Source of the DNA: Mycolicibacterium sp. 018/SC-01/001
Lineage (GTDB): Bacteria; Actinomycetota; Actinomycetes; Mycobacteriales; Mycobacteriaceae
Length of the DNA: 64,000 nucleotides
Assembly: GCF_007096635.1 (NCBI RefSeq)
Contig: NZ_VKAA01000001.1
Location: 310,001 to 374,000, forward strand
Direction: 5' to 3'
Shown: in pieces, positions 16,670 to 23,991 of the stretch
Position numbering within the stretch: the first letter of the stretch is position 1
How the letters are laid out: every line of letters begins with the position of its first letter
Translations under genes and position numbers: made by a program
Notes under the pieces: model-generated
Database searches by the model: none
Seen by the model: only the letters and a program-made list of their open reading frames with translations
Told to the model about the DNA's origin: nothing

Positions 16670-17866
16670 CTAGTGGCCCGGGCCGTACAGGCCGAACCGG
16701 TTGTCGGGATCGCCGGGCACCCAGGTGCAGTCCACCTGCGACCGGGTGCCCATCTCTTTGACACGGCGCAGCAGCCGCTGCCCGAGCTCGAGCTGGCCGG
16801 GCTCCCATTTGGCCAGCGCCTCGGCGATGTCGGCGCTGTCGGACAGCGCGTCATGCAGCGCCCATGCGTTCGCGGCCGCCTTGGCCGTGCCTGCCGCGGC
16901 GTGCGGCCGGGCTGCGCTGGCGGCGTCGCCGACGAGCGCCACCCTGCCCAGTGTCATCTGGGAGACGCCGACGTCATAGACGGCCTGCAGGTAGGGCTGC
17001 TCCGTACGCAGCACCACCTCGGCGGCGGCAGGTGCGAGCAGTTCGGTTGCCGCCGAGCGCATCTCGTCGACGAATCGGTCCTGCACCTGGCCGGGGTGCA
17101 ATGACACCCCGGCCACGAAGCCGCGCTTGTCGGTCATCAGCTCGTCGAGCTGATGACCCTCGGGCACATTTCGGTACCAGACGTAGTTGAGCAGACGCTC
17201 CCCCACAGCCAAGCCGCCCCCGGGCGCGGGGATCGGATACACGTTGATGTGGGTGTGCGGCGCGACGCTGTAGCTGATCGAGTCGTGCAGCAGCTCGAAC
17301 GTCTCGGCTGACACCTCACGCTCGGGCACGGTGCCGCGCCAACCGACGTACCCGGAGTAATCCATGCGCGCGTCGGGCGCGATGCGGCGCCGACTCGGTG
17401 ACCCGATGCCGTCGGCGAACACGACGAGTTCGGCGGTGTCGACCCTGCCCGAGGCGAACCGCACCGTCACGGCGTCGGCGTCCTGGTCGAAGCCGGCGGC
17501 GTACTCGCCCAGGTGGTAGTGCTCGGTGCCGAAATCAGTCAGAAGGGCGCGGTAGAACGTGCCCCACGACGTGTAACTCCACGGCGCGTCCTCACGATGG
17601 ACGACGGTGTTGTCCGCGCCCAGGTACTGCACAAAATGCGTTCTGGTGCTCACTGTCTCGGGGTGCTGCGTGCTGCACTCGGCGAACCAGCGCAGTGTGT
17701 CGGGCTGCAGCACGATGCCACCGCCGCGGCCGTCGAGGTCGGTCGGCGTGCGTTCGTAGACGTCGACGTCGAAGCCGAGGCGGCGTAGCAGCAGCGCCGT
17801 GGTCAGCCCGCCGATCGATCCGCCGATCACGAGGGCGCGGTGCCCGCTCCAGGTCGTGTCACTCAT
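16670..17866 (-). CDS. FAD-dependent aromatic monooxygenase (dihydroxypyridine hydroxylase-like)
   Basis: A 398-residue group A flavoprotein hydroxylase. The FAD dinucleotide motif is G-G-S-I-G-G-L near residue 15, the 'GRGGGIVLQPDTLRWF' segment follows around residue 48, and the conserved 'GRVALVGDAASAARPHAAAG' lies near residue 300. The length, the G-I-V-L-Q-P segment and the C-terminus resemble 2,6-dihydroxypyridine 3-hydroxylase and 6-hydroxynicotinate hydroxylases more than PHBH; the exact substrate is not provable by eye. The ATG at 17866 follows AGGAGA. The gene overlaps the upstream amidohydrolase by 8 bases, so both products are made together. Confidence 0.83.
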   Translation of the reverse strand: MSDTTWSGHRALVIGGSIGGLTTALLLRRLGFDVDVYERTPTDLDGRGGGIVLQPDTLRWFAECSTQHPETVSTRTHFVQYLGADNTVVHREDAPWSYTSWGTFYRALLTDFGTEHYHLGEYAAGFDQDADAVTVRFASGRVDTAELVVFADGIGSPSRRRIAPDARMDYSGYVGWRGTVPEREVSAETFELLHDSISYSVAPHTHINVYPIPAPGGGLAVGERLLNYVWYRNVPEGHQLDELMTDKRGFVAGVSLHPGQVQDRFVDEMRSAATELLAPAAAEVVLRTEQPYLQAVYDVGVSQMTLGRVALVGDAASAARPHAAAGTAKAAANAWALHDALSDSADIAEALAKWEPGQLELGQRLLRRVKEMGTRSQVDCTWVPGDPDNRFGLYGPGH

Positions 17867-18842
17867 GGTGTTCTCCTGTGTCGAGTCCGAGGAACGCTCG
17901 GGCGTTGGCTTCCAGTGCTGCGTCGTCGATGCCCGCCGCATGCGGGAGGTCGAGAGGGGTGGGAGTGCCCATGTCGAACGGGTAGTCGCTGCCGGCCATC
18001 AGGTGGGCAGGATCTGCCTGCGCACGCAGCAGCTGCAGTGTCGGCACGTCGTGGGTCAGCGTGTCGAACCACAACCGGGAGAACATCTCCCGGGGCGGCC
18101 GGGTGCCTGTTCGCCGCACGTCGGCGCGGTGCTGCCAGCCGTGCGCCCAGCGTCCCACCAGCGCGGGGGCGCAGCCACCGCCGTGCACGAGACAGATCCG
18201 CAGGTTCGGGAACTCGTCGAGCACGCCGCCGAGCGTGAGGGCCGCTGCGGCCGTGGCGGTTTCGACGGGATTGCCGATCAGGTTCGCCAGGTAGTGCGAC
18301 GACCATTCCGGCCGCGGCACCTGCATCGGGTGCACCAGCACCGCGAGGCCGAGACTGGCTGCGGTTCCGACGATCTCGCGCATCGGCTTGCTGTCGAACG
18401 ATGACGTGCCCAGCAGCGGCGGCACGGCGATGCCGTGCATTCCGTCCGTACCGGCGAGTGCCGTCATCTGCTTGGCGGCCGCCTCGGGGTCGTGCAGTGA
18501 CACCAGCCCGAGACCCACCAGCCGGCCGTCACTCTCCCGGCAGATCTTGGCGAGGTCATCGTTGAACTCTCCGACGAATGCGTCAGCGTCAGCATCAGCG
18601 ACCGGGAAGGCGAACGGCGGGGCCGACAGCACGCGGACGCCCAGTCCGGCGGCGTCGGTGTCGGCCAGCACCCGGGACACGTCGCTCATCGCCTCGGTCT
18701 CGATGGACAACGGCAGGTCGCCCAGGTGCAGTTCGCCGTGGCGGTCACGCAACGGGGGCAGCGGCGAGCCGGGAGCGAGCCCGAACAGGTGCTGCGGCAA
18801 CCAGTGCGCGTGGACGTCGATGGGTCCGGGGCGCAAGCTCAT
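17859..18842 (-). CDS. Amidohydrolase-2 family hydrolase/decarboxylase (ACMSD-like)
   Basis: A 327-residue TIM-barrel metal enzyme of the amidohydrolase-2 group. The metal ligands start with D-V-H11-A-H13 and continue with 'LVHPMQVP' and 'CLVHGGG'; the catalytic Asp is in 'AGSDYPFDMG'. This group contains aminocarboxymuconate-semialdehyde decarboxylase, gamma-resorcylate decarboxylase and ring hydrolases, all acting on aromatic or ring-cleavage acids. Start ATG overlaps the stop of the upstream ATPase (ATGA). Paired with a ring hydroxylase, it may decarboxylate the imported acid before or after hydroxylation (inference). Confidence 0.84.
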   Translation of the reverse strand: MSLRPGPIDVHAHWLPQHLFGLAPGSPLPPLRDRHGELHLGDLPLSIETEAMSDVSRVLADTDAAGLGVRVLSAPPFAFPVADADADAFVGEFNDDLAKICRESDGRLVGLGLVSLHDPEAAAKQMTALAGTDGMHGIAVPPLLGTSSFDSKPMREIVGTAASLGLAVLVHPMQVPRPEWSSHYLANLIGNPVETATAAAALTLGGVLDEFPNLRICLVHGGGCAPALVGRWAHGWQHRADVRRTGTRPPREMFSRLWFDTLTHDVPTLQLLRAQADPAHLMAGSDYPFDMGTPTPLDLPHAAGIDDAALEANARAFLGLDTGEHHE

Positions 18843-19585
18843 GCCGCCGAACCCATCGCCTCGAGCGCCTCGAAGCGCGCGAGCACCTCGGCTTGCAGCA
18901 GCGCCACCGCCGGATCAGAGGCGCGGCGCGGGCGCGGCAGATCGACGTCGATGATCTCGTGCACCCGACCACCGGGAGCGAGCACCACGATGCGGTCGGA
19001 GAGCTGCACCGCCTCGGTGACGTCGTGGGTGACGAACATGACCGTGCGCCGGGATTCCAGCCAGATCCGTTCGAGATGCTCACGCAGCGTGCGGGAGGTC
19101 ATCGCGTCGAGGTGGCTGAACGGCTCGTCCATCAACAGGATGTCGGGTTCGACGGCGAACGCGCGGGCAATGCCGATGCGCTGCTGTTGGCCACCGGAGA
19201 GCTGCGCGGGGAACCGGTCGGCGCAGTGGCTCAGGCCGACCAGGTCGAGGTAGTGCCGCGCCCGGTCCTGCCATCCGTCGCGCTCGTGCTGGACGAAGCC
19301 GAGGTTGGCCATCACGGTCCGCCACGGCAGCAGCCGCGGATCCTGAAACACGTAGCCGACTCGGGCGTCGCGCGAGTCGGCCCGCAACGACACCGTGCCG
19401 GAGGTGTGCGGTTCGATGCCGGAGACGATGTTGAGCAGCGTGGTCTTACCGCTGCCCGACGGGCCGACCACCGAGACGAACGTCTCGCCCGAGATCGTCA
19501 GGTCGACCTCGTCGATGACCCGGGTGACCGCTCCGCGGCGGTCGGTGAATTCCTTGACCAGTTTCTGGATGTCGATTGCAGCCAT
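18839..19585 (-). CDS. ABC importer ATP-binding protein (NitT/TauT/SsuB family)
   Basis: A 248-residue ATPase. Walker A G-P-S-G-S-G-K-T is near residue 41, the Q-loop is 'VFQDPRLLPW', the signature is L-S-G-G-Q-Q-Q-R, Walker B is I-L-L-M-D-E-P-F, and the switch His is in 'VTHDVTEA'. These are typical of SsuB/TauB-type importers for sulphonates, nitrate, thiamine precursors and aromatic acids. The start is the ATG at 19585, 15 bases after the permease stop, without a strong ribosome site. It energises the two permeases encoded just upstream. Confidence 0.9.
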   Translation of the reverse strand: MAAIDIQKLVKEFTDRRGAVTRVIDEVDLTISGETFVSVVGPSGSGKTTLLNIVSGIEPHTSGTVSLRADSRDARVGYVFQDPRLLPWRTVMANLGFVQHERDGWQDRARHYLDLVGLSHCADRFPAQLSGGQQQRIGIARAFAVEPDILLMDEPFSHLDAMTSRTLREHLERIWLESRRTVMFVTHDVTEAVQLSDRIVVLAPGGRVHEIIDVDLPRPRRASDPAVALLQAEVLARFEALEAMGSAA

Positions 19586-19600
19586 GGACTTTCTCGCTTT

Positions 19601-20371
19601 CTAGACGGTGCGCCAGCGGGTGGTGCGGCGCTCGATGGGACCCAGGATCAGCAGATCCGCGATGACCAGCAGGGCGATGAACACCAGCACCCAGGCGAGG
19701 AACCCGTCGAGTTGATTGGCGTCGTACCAGTAGCGGGCGCGCCAGCCGACGCCCGAGGTGGAACCGAACCATTCGGCCAGCAGGAGCCCGTTCCAAGCGC
19801 TCATGATCGCGAAGCGCACGGCGGCCACGGTGGACCCGGCCACGGCGGGTGCGACGATCTGGCGCAGCACCTTGGCCCGTGGCACCCCGAACGACCGCGC
19901 CATCAACACCAACTCCGCGGGGACGGCCCGGGTGGCCTTGGCGATGTTGACCACGACGAACGGCAGGCCGGACAGGAACACCGTCACCACCGGGGTGAGC
20001 CAGCCGAAGCCGAACCACATGGTGGTCAGCAGCGCCCAGATCACCGCGGGAATAGCGAGCCCGGCGGCGGTCAGGTCGGAGAAGGCCAGATCCGCCAACC
20101 GGGACAGTCCCATCAGCACGCCCAGCGCGGCACCGACCACCAGCGCCGCAGCGAGCCCGAGCACGAATCGGTTCATGCTGATCGCCAGGTTGCCCCAGAG
20201 TTCGCCGGCGGCAGCTTCAGAACCCAGCCGGGTCACCGCGTCAGGCAGTGACGGCACGCGGTTTCCGAGGACGACGGCCAGCTGCCAGGCGGCCAGGATG
20301 CTCGCCACGGCGGCCAGAACCGCTGTGGCCGAGAGTGATCCGCTCGAGATCCGGCGGGTCATGGTGGTCAT
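19601..20371 (-). CDS. ABC importer permease 2 (NitT/TauT family)
   Basis: A 256-residue membrane protein with about six helices and the EAA-like loop 'LVLMARSFGVPRAKVLRQIVAPAVAG' cut by a short turn, the ATPase contact. This is a typical SsuC/TauC-size permease. GGAGAT lies 5 bases before the ATG at 20371, and that ATG overlaps the TGA of permease 1 (ATGA). The operon carries two different permeases, suggesting a heterodimeric channel rather than the usual homodimer of this family. Confidence 0.87.
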   Translation of the reverse strand: MTTMTRRISSGSLSATAVLAAVASILAAWQLAVVLGNRVPSLPDAVTRLGSEAAAGELWGNLAISMNRFVLGLAAALVVGAALGVLMGLSRLADLAFSDLTAAGLAIPAVIWALLTTMWFGFGWLTPVVTVFLSGLPFVVVNIAKATRAVPAELVLMARSFGVPRAKVLRQIVAPAVAGSTVAAVRFAIMSAWNGLLLAEWFGSTSGVGWRARYWYDANQLDGFLAWVLVFIALLVIADLLILGPIERRTTRWRTV

Positions 20372-21204
20372 GCGATCTCCTTGCGCCAGGCGAAGAAGCG
20401 ATTCTCCAGCGCGGCCAGACCGCGCTCGATCAGCACCATCGCGACGATGAAAAGGGTTGTCCACGCGAGCATGTCGTCGACACGGAACTCCTGGTAGGCC
20501 TTGCGGATCATGAAGCCGACGCCGCTGCTCGCGCCGAACACCTCGGTCAGTGCCTCCACCTTCCATGCCATCGCGAAGCCGTACCGGACGCCGGCGAAGA
20601 CGAACGTCGTGACCGCCGGGAGGTAGAGGTGGCGCAGCACGTCGGTGCGGCTGCGCCCGAAGGCGTGGCACATCGACAGCAGCTTGCCGTCCACTGAGCG
20701 CACCCCCTCGGCGACGTTGATCGCGATGAACGGCAGGGCCACCAACGCGGACACCACGATCGGCCCGCCCGCGCCGACGCCGAAGATCAGCAAGCCGAAC
20801 ACCGCGTAAGTCAGCCCCGGCATGTTGCCGAGCACGAACAGCGGCAACGAGAAGTACGACGTCATGAATCGGCTGCGGCCCATCAGGAATCCGATGACCA
20901 GGCCACCGGCCATGGCGATCGCGAACCCAGCGGCGATCTTGGCGATGCTCACCGCGAAGTTGGACAGCGCCTCGCCGGAGGCGACGATCGCGACCACCTG
21001 CTCGGCGACGCCGGCGGGCCGGGGAACGATCGGGTCGTCGATCCAGGCGGCGACGGCCGCCCACAGCGCGATCGCCAGTACCAGTGCGATGCCCGAGGCC
21101 AACCAGCGCACGTTCGCGGTGACGGCTGGGCGCCGGCGGCGGGCACGCCGGCCGGCGCGCGCCGGTGCGGCCGGTGAATCCGGCGGGGCGACAGTCGAGG
21201 TCAC
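20368..21204 (-). CDS. ABC importer permease 1 (NitT/TauT family)
   Basis: A 278-residue permease. The first 40 residues are cytoplasmic and very basic (R-R-A-R-R-R-R-P), then about six membrane segments follow. The EAA-like loop is 'LLSMCHAFGRSRTDVLRHLYLPAV'-like in position (about residue 175). The GTG at 21204 overlaps the binding-protein stop as GTGA and gives the expected N-terminus; reading further upstream enters the binding-protein gene. It differs clearly from permease 2, so the pair likely forms a heterodimer. Confidence 0.86.
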   Translation of the reverse strand: MTSTVAPPDSPAAPARAGRRARRRRPAVTANVRWLASGIALVLAIALWAAVAAWIDDPIVPRPAGVAEQVVAIVASGEALSNFAVSIAKIAAGFAIAMAGGLVIGFLMGRSRFMTSYFSLPLFVLGNMPGLTYAVFGLLIFGVGAGGPIVVSALVALPFIAINVAEGVRSVDGKLLSMCHAFGRSRTDVLRHLYLPAVTTFVFAGVRYGFAMAWKVEALTEVFGASSGVGFMIRKAYQEFRVDDMLAWTTLFIVAMVLIERGLAALENRFFAWRKEIA

Positions 21205-22250
21205 GGCTGAACTCCTTCGGTGGGCAGGAACTTCGGATCGGTGACGTCGTCGCCGATGACGCCGGTGGTGCGCATCAGGTCGAAGACAGAGCTCTCGTCG
21301 GCGGCCCACTTCGGGTCGAACCGCACCTCGTCGACCACCCAGTCATGTTCGGCGACGTAGGCTTTCATCCACGCGATGTCCTCGGGCGTGCTGACGGCGA
21401 AGTGCTGGGGGTAGCGTTCGATCATCTCGTCGCGGTGTGCCTGCCATTCGGCCAGGCCGCGGTCCCACAGGTCGAGGAAGGCCGAGACCTCGCCCGGGTG
21501 GGCGTCCACCCAGTCTTTCCGGCCGACGAACACGTTGCCCATCGGGCCGTCGTGGCCGGGCGCGTTCAGCTCGGCGAACAGATCGGCCGATGACTTCCCG
21601 TCGTAGAGCGGGCGCACCGAGCCGTCGCGCAACTCACGGGCAGACAGGTCTGGATAGCAGATGCAGGCGTCGATCTCGCCGCGCGCCAATAGGTTCGACA
21701 GGTTCTGGATGTCGGCGACGATCACCTGGTAATCCCCGTCGACCAGCTGCGCATCGTGCATCTGCTTGACCAGGGCGCTCCACACCAGCGTGCCCGACAC
21801 CGTGGTGAACACACCGAGCCGCTTGCCTTTGAGGTCGGCCAGCGTCTGCGCGGGGTCGTCGGCGCGCACCAGGATGCGGCTGCGTTCGGCGTTGTAGCGG
21901 CCGATGATGACGGTCTCGCGCCGGGTCTGCTCTTCGAGACCGGGCACCTCGAACGACGCGGTGGAGATGATGTCGGCGTGGCCGCCGGCGAAGAGGCCGA
22001 ATTCGTCCCACGTCGCGCTGGTCTCGATGCGGTAGCCGGTGTCGCGCTCCCACTGCGCCACCACGCCGGTCTCGTTCATGTAGTCCCAGATCGGGTCGGG
22101 GGCGAAGGTGAAGCGGATGACGCCGTCGCGCGCGGTGCGTGACGATGCCGGCCCGCCCAACCCGGCCGCGCAGCCGGTGGCGGCCAGCAGGACCGCGCCG
22201 ACGACCAGGGCGAGCGCCGCGCGCGCCCAGGTCCGAATCGAAAGTGTCAC
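21201..22250 (-). CDS. ABC importer substrate-binding lipoprotein (SsuA/NMT1-like)
   Basis: A 349-residue exported lipoprotein with a signal peptide ending A-A-T-G-C and a mature binding fold of the nitrate/sulphonate/NMT1 group. Conserved segments are 'HADIISTASFEVPGL' and 'LKGKRLGVFTTVSGTLVWSALV' (lobe hinge), followed by 'GEIDACICYPDLSA'. Family ligands are small anions, sulphonates, pyrimidine precursors and aromatic acids. AAGGAGG is placed ideally before the GTG at 22250. First gene of the seven-gene operon, with palindromes immediately upstream and a divergent PucR-type regulator. Confidence 0.86.
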   Translation of the reverse strand: MTLSIRTWARAALALVVGAVLLAATGCAAGLGGPASSRTARDGVIRFTFAPDPIWDYMNETGVVAQWERDTGYRIETSATWDEFGLFAGGHADIISTASFEVPGLEEQTRRETVIIGRYNAERSRILVRADDPAQTLADLKGKRLGVFTTVSGTLVWSALVKQMHDAQLVDGDYQVIVADIQNLSNLLARGEIDACICYPDLSARELRDGSVRPLYDGKSSADLFAELNAPGHDGPMGNVFVGRKDWVDAHPGEVSAFLDLWDRGLAEWQAHRDEMIERYPQHFAVSTPEDIAWMKAYVAEHDWVVDEVRFDPKWAADESSVFDLMRTTGVIGDDVTDPKFLPTEGVQP

Positions 22251-22268
22251 CGGCTACCTCCTTGGTCT

Positions 22269-22282
22269 GTGACCGCGGTCAC
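22269..22282. promoter_or_regulatory. 14-base perfect palindrome, candidate operator
   Basis: GTGACCGCGGTCAC is a perfect palindrome centred 25 bases upstream of the binding-protein start, between it and the divergent regulator. It lies where a repressor would block the import operon. Confidence 0.5.
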
Positions 22283-22327
22283 GACTCTCACTGTGGAGGG
22301 TGGCGTCGACGGAGGCAATGTCTTGAC

Positions 22328-22355
22328 AGACACATTTAGGCTGACGGATGTGTCT
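22328..22355. promoter_or_regulatory. Inverted repeat AGACACAT-N12-ATGTGTCT, candidate PucR-type operator
   Basis: A perfect 8-base inverted repeat with a 12-base spacer spans the region just before and into the chosen start of the GAF-PucR regulator. TTGACA at 22323-22328 abuts its left arm. Its position in the shared intergenic region suggests control of both directions. Confidence 0.5.
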
Positions 22356-23987
22356 ACACGTACATATCGCGGCGCCGACCAGCTGGAAGTCTGGCTGGCC
22401 GCCCTGGCTGACATCGGGGAAGCCGTCGGCGGGGACACCCCCGTGACGGACGTCCTGGATCGGGTGGCCGAGACGGCCTGCACGCTGCTCGGGTACGACT
22501 TCTGCGCCGTGTTCCTGCCGACCGCCGATCGCACGGCGCTCACCATCGTCGGTTCACACGGGCTCTCGCCGGACTATGTCGCCCAGGTCAACGCCGACCG
22601 GCCGATCCTGCTCGACGTTCGCGACGAATCCGAGGCACCGACCAGCATCGCCTTCCGCACCGGCGAGGTGGTCACGGTCGACGACATCGACCGCAAGCCG
22701 CACTTCACCTGGAGCGGGGTGGCGCACGAGCAGGGCTATCGGGCGCTGATCTCGGTGCCGCTGCGCCGCTCCGGTGGCGTGGTCGGGGCACTCAACGGAT
22801 ACCGCGCCGGCCCGCACCGATTCGATCGGGCGGAGATCGGTCTGGTCAGCACACTGGCCACCCAGGTCGCCGTCGCTCTCGGGACCGCCCAGCTGCGCGC
22901 CGCCGAACAGGCGACGATCGCCGAATTGCGCCGTGCCGCAGAGGTTCACACATTGCTGACTGCGACGGCTCTGCGTGGTGAGGGGGTCACCGGTGTCGCC
23001 GAGGCGCTGGCCGGACTGCTGGGGCGGTCCGTGTTGATCGACGACGTCTACGGCGAGCACCTCGCGGCCGCCGGCTCGGTCACTGACACCGGACCCACGA
23101 CGGTTACCGACGTGATCCTCGACGGCGCTCCGGTGGCACACATCCGCGTCGCCGCGTCCACCGGCGAGCTGTCGGCACTCGACGTACGCGCGGTCGAACA
23201 GGCCGCGGTTGTCACCGCGCTCGAGCTGCTGCGTGCGCGCACGGCCGCCGAGGTCGAACAGCGGCTGCGCGGCTCGCTGGTGGCCGACCTCCTCACGGGC
23301 GACGCTGCGGACGTGCCCGCGACCGTGGAGCGGGCGCGCAGGCTGGGCTGGGATCTCGCCGGCCCGCAGACGCTGATCGGAGTGCGCTGCACCGACAGTG
23401 AGGGACTGCTGGCCGCCGCCGACCGATACTTCCGGAGCGCGACGACGCGCCCGCTGTCCGCTGTACACCGCGGTGACGTCGTCCTCCTCTGGCCCGCAGA
23501 TTCGGCCGTCGAGACGACACGTCGACTGCTCGACACGATCGACGTGCCCGGGGCACTTGCCGCCGTGTCGAGAGCGGTCAGCGCGGCCGAACTGCCCGCC
23601 GCATTCCGAACCGTGCGTGGTGCGCTCGACCTGGCCGACGGCGCGGAGTCGCCCGCTGTGATCGATCTGACCCAGCTGACAGTCGATCAGCTGCTGCTCG
23701 AGCTCGGGGATGCGGCGCGACTGCGGGAGTTCGCAACATCCGTTCTGGGGCGCGCGATGGACTACGACCGCACCCGCTCGACAGCGCTACTGGACACCGC
23801 GCGAGTCGTCATCGATACCGGACTGGACCGCCGCGTCGCCGCTGCGCGGCTTCACCTGCACCACAACACCGTCGCTCAGCGGATGCGCCGCCTCGAAGAC
23901 CTGACCGGCCTGTCGTTCACCCGACCCAACGACCTGCTGCAGTTGACGTCGGCGCTGACGGTCGCGCGTATCGCCGCACTGGGATGA
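22350..23987 (+). CDS. GAF-PucR family transcriptional regulator
   Basis: A 545-residue regulator with a GAF sensor domain (about residues 20-175, with 'LLGYDFCAVFL' and 'EQGYRALISVPLRRSGGVVGALNGY'), a linker domain, and a C-terminal PucR helix-turn-helix ('LHLHHNTVAQRMRRLEDLTGLS'). Such proteins activate catabolic operons in response to a small ligand bound by GAF. The frame is open to a GTG at 22269, but that start would put two palindromes inside the coding region. The GTG at 22350 places the GAF at the usual distance, although neither has a good ribosome site. Divergent from the import and monooxygenase operon, which is its likely target. Confidence 0.83.
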   Translation: MSTRTYRGADQLEVWLAALADIGEAVGGDTPVTDVLDRVAETACTLLGYDFCAVFLPTADRTALTIVGSHGLSPDYVAQVNADRPILLDVRDESEAPTSIAFRTGEVVTVDDIDRKPHFTWSGVAHEQGYRALISVPLRRSGGVVGALNGYRAGPHRFDRAEIGLVSTLATQVAVALGTAQLRAAEQATIAELRRAAEVHTLLTATALRGEGVTGVAEALAGLLGRSVLIDDVYGEHLAAAGSVTDTGPTTVTDVILDGAPVAHIRVAASTGELSALDVRAVEQAAVVTALELLRARTAAEVEQRLRGSLVADLLTGDAADVPATVERARRLGWDLAGPQTLIGVRCTDSEGLLAAADRYFRSATTRPLSAVHRGDVVLLWPADSAVETTRRLLDTIDVPGALAAVSRAVSAAELPAAFRTVRGALDLADGAESPAVIDLTQLTVDQLLLELGDAARLREFATSVLGRAMDYDRTRSTALLDTARVVIDTGLDRRVAAARLHLHHNTVAQRMRRLEDLTGLSFTRPNDLLQLTSALTVARIAALG

Positions 23988-23991
23988 GGTG

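Noticed and set aside
22269..22349. GTG at 22269 as start of the PucR-type regulator
   Set aside because: It would place two perfect inverted repeats in the coding region and add a low-complexity N-terminus; kept only as an alternative.
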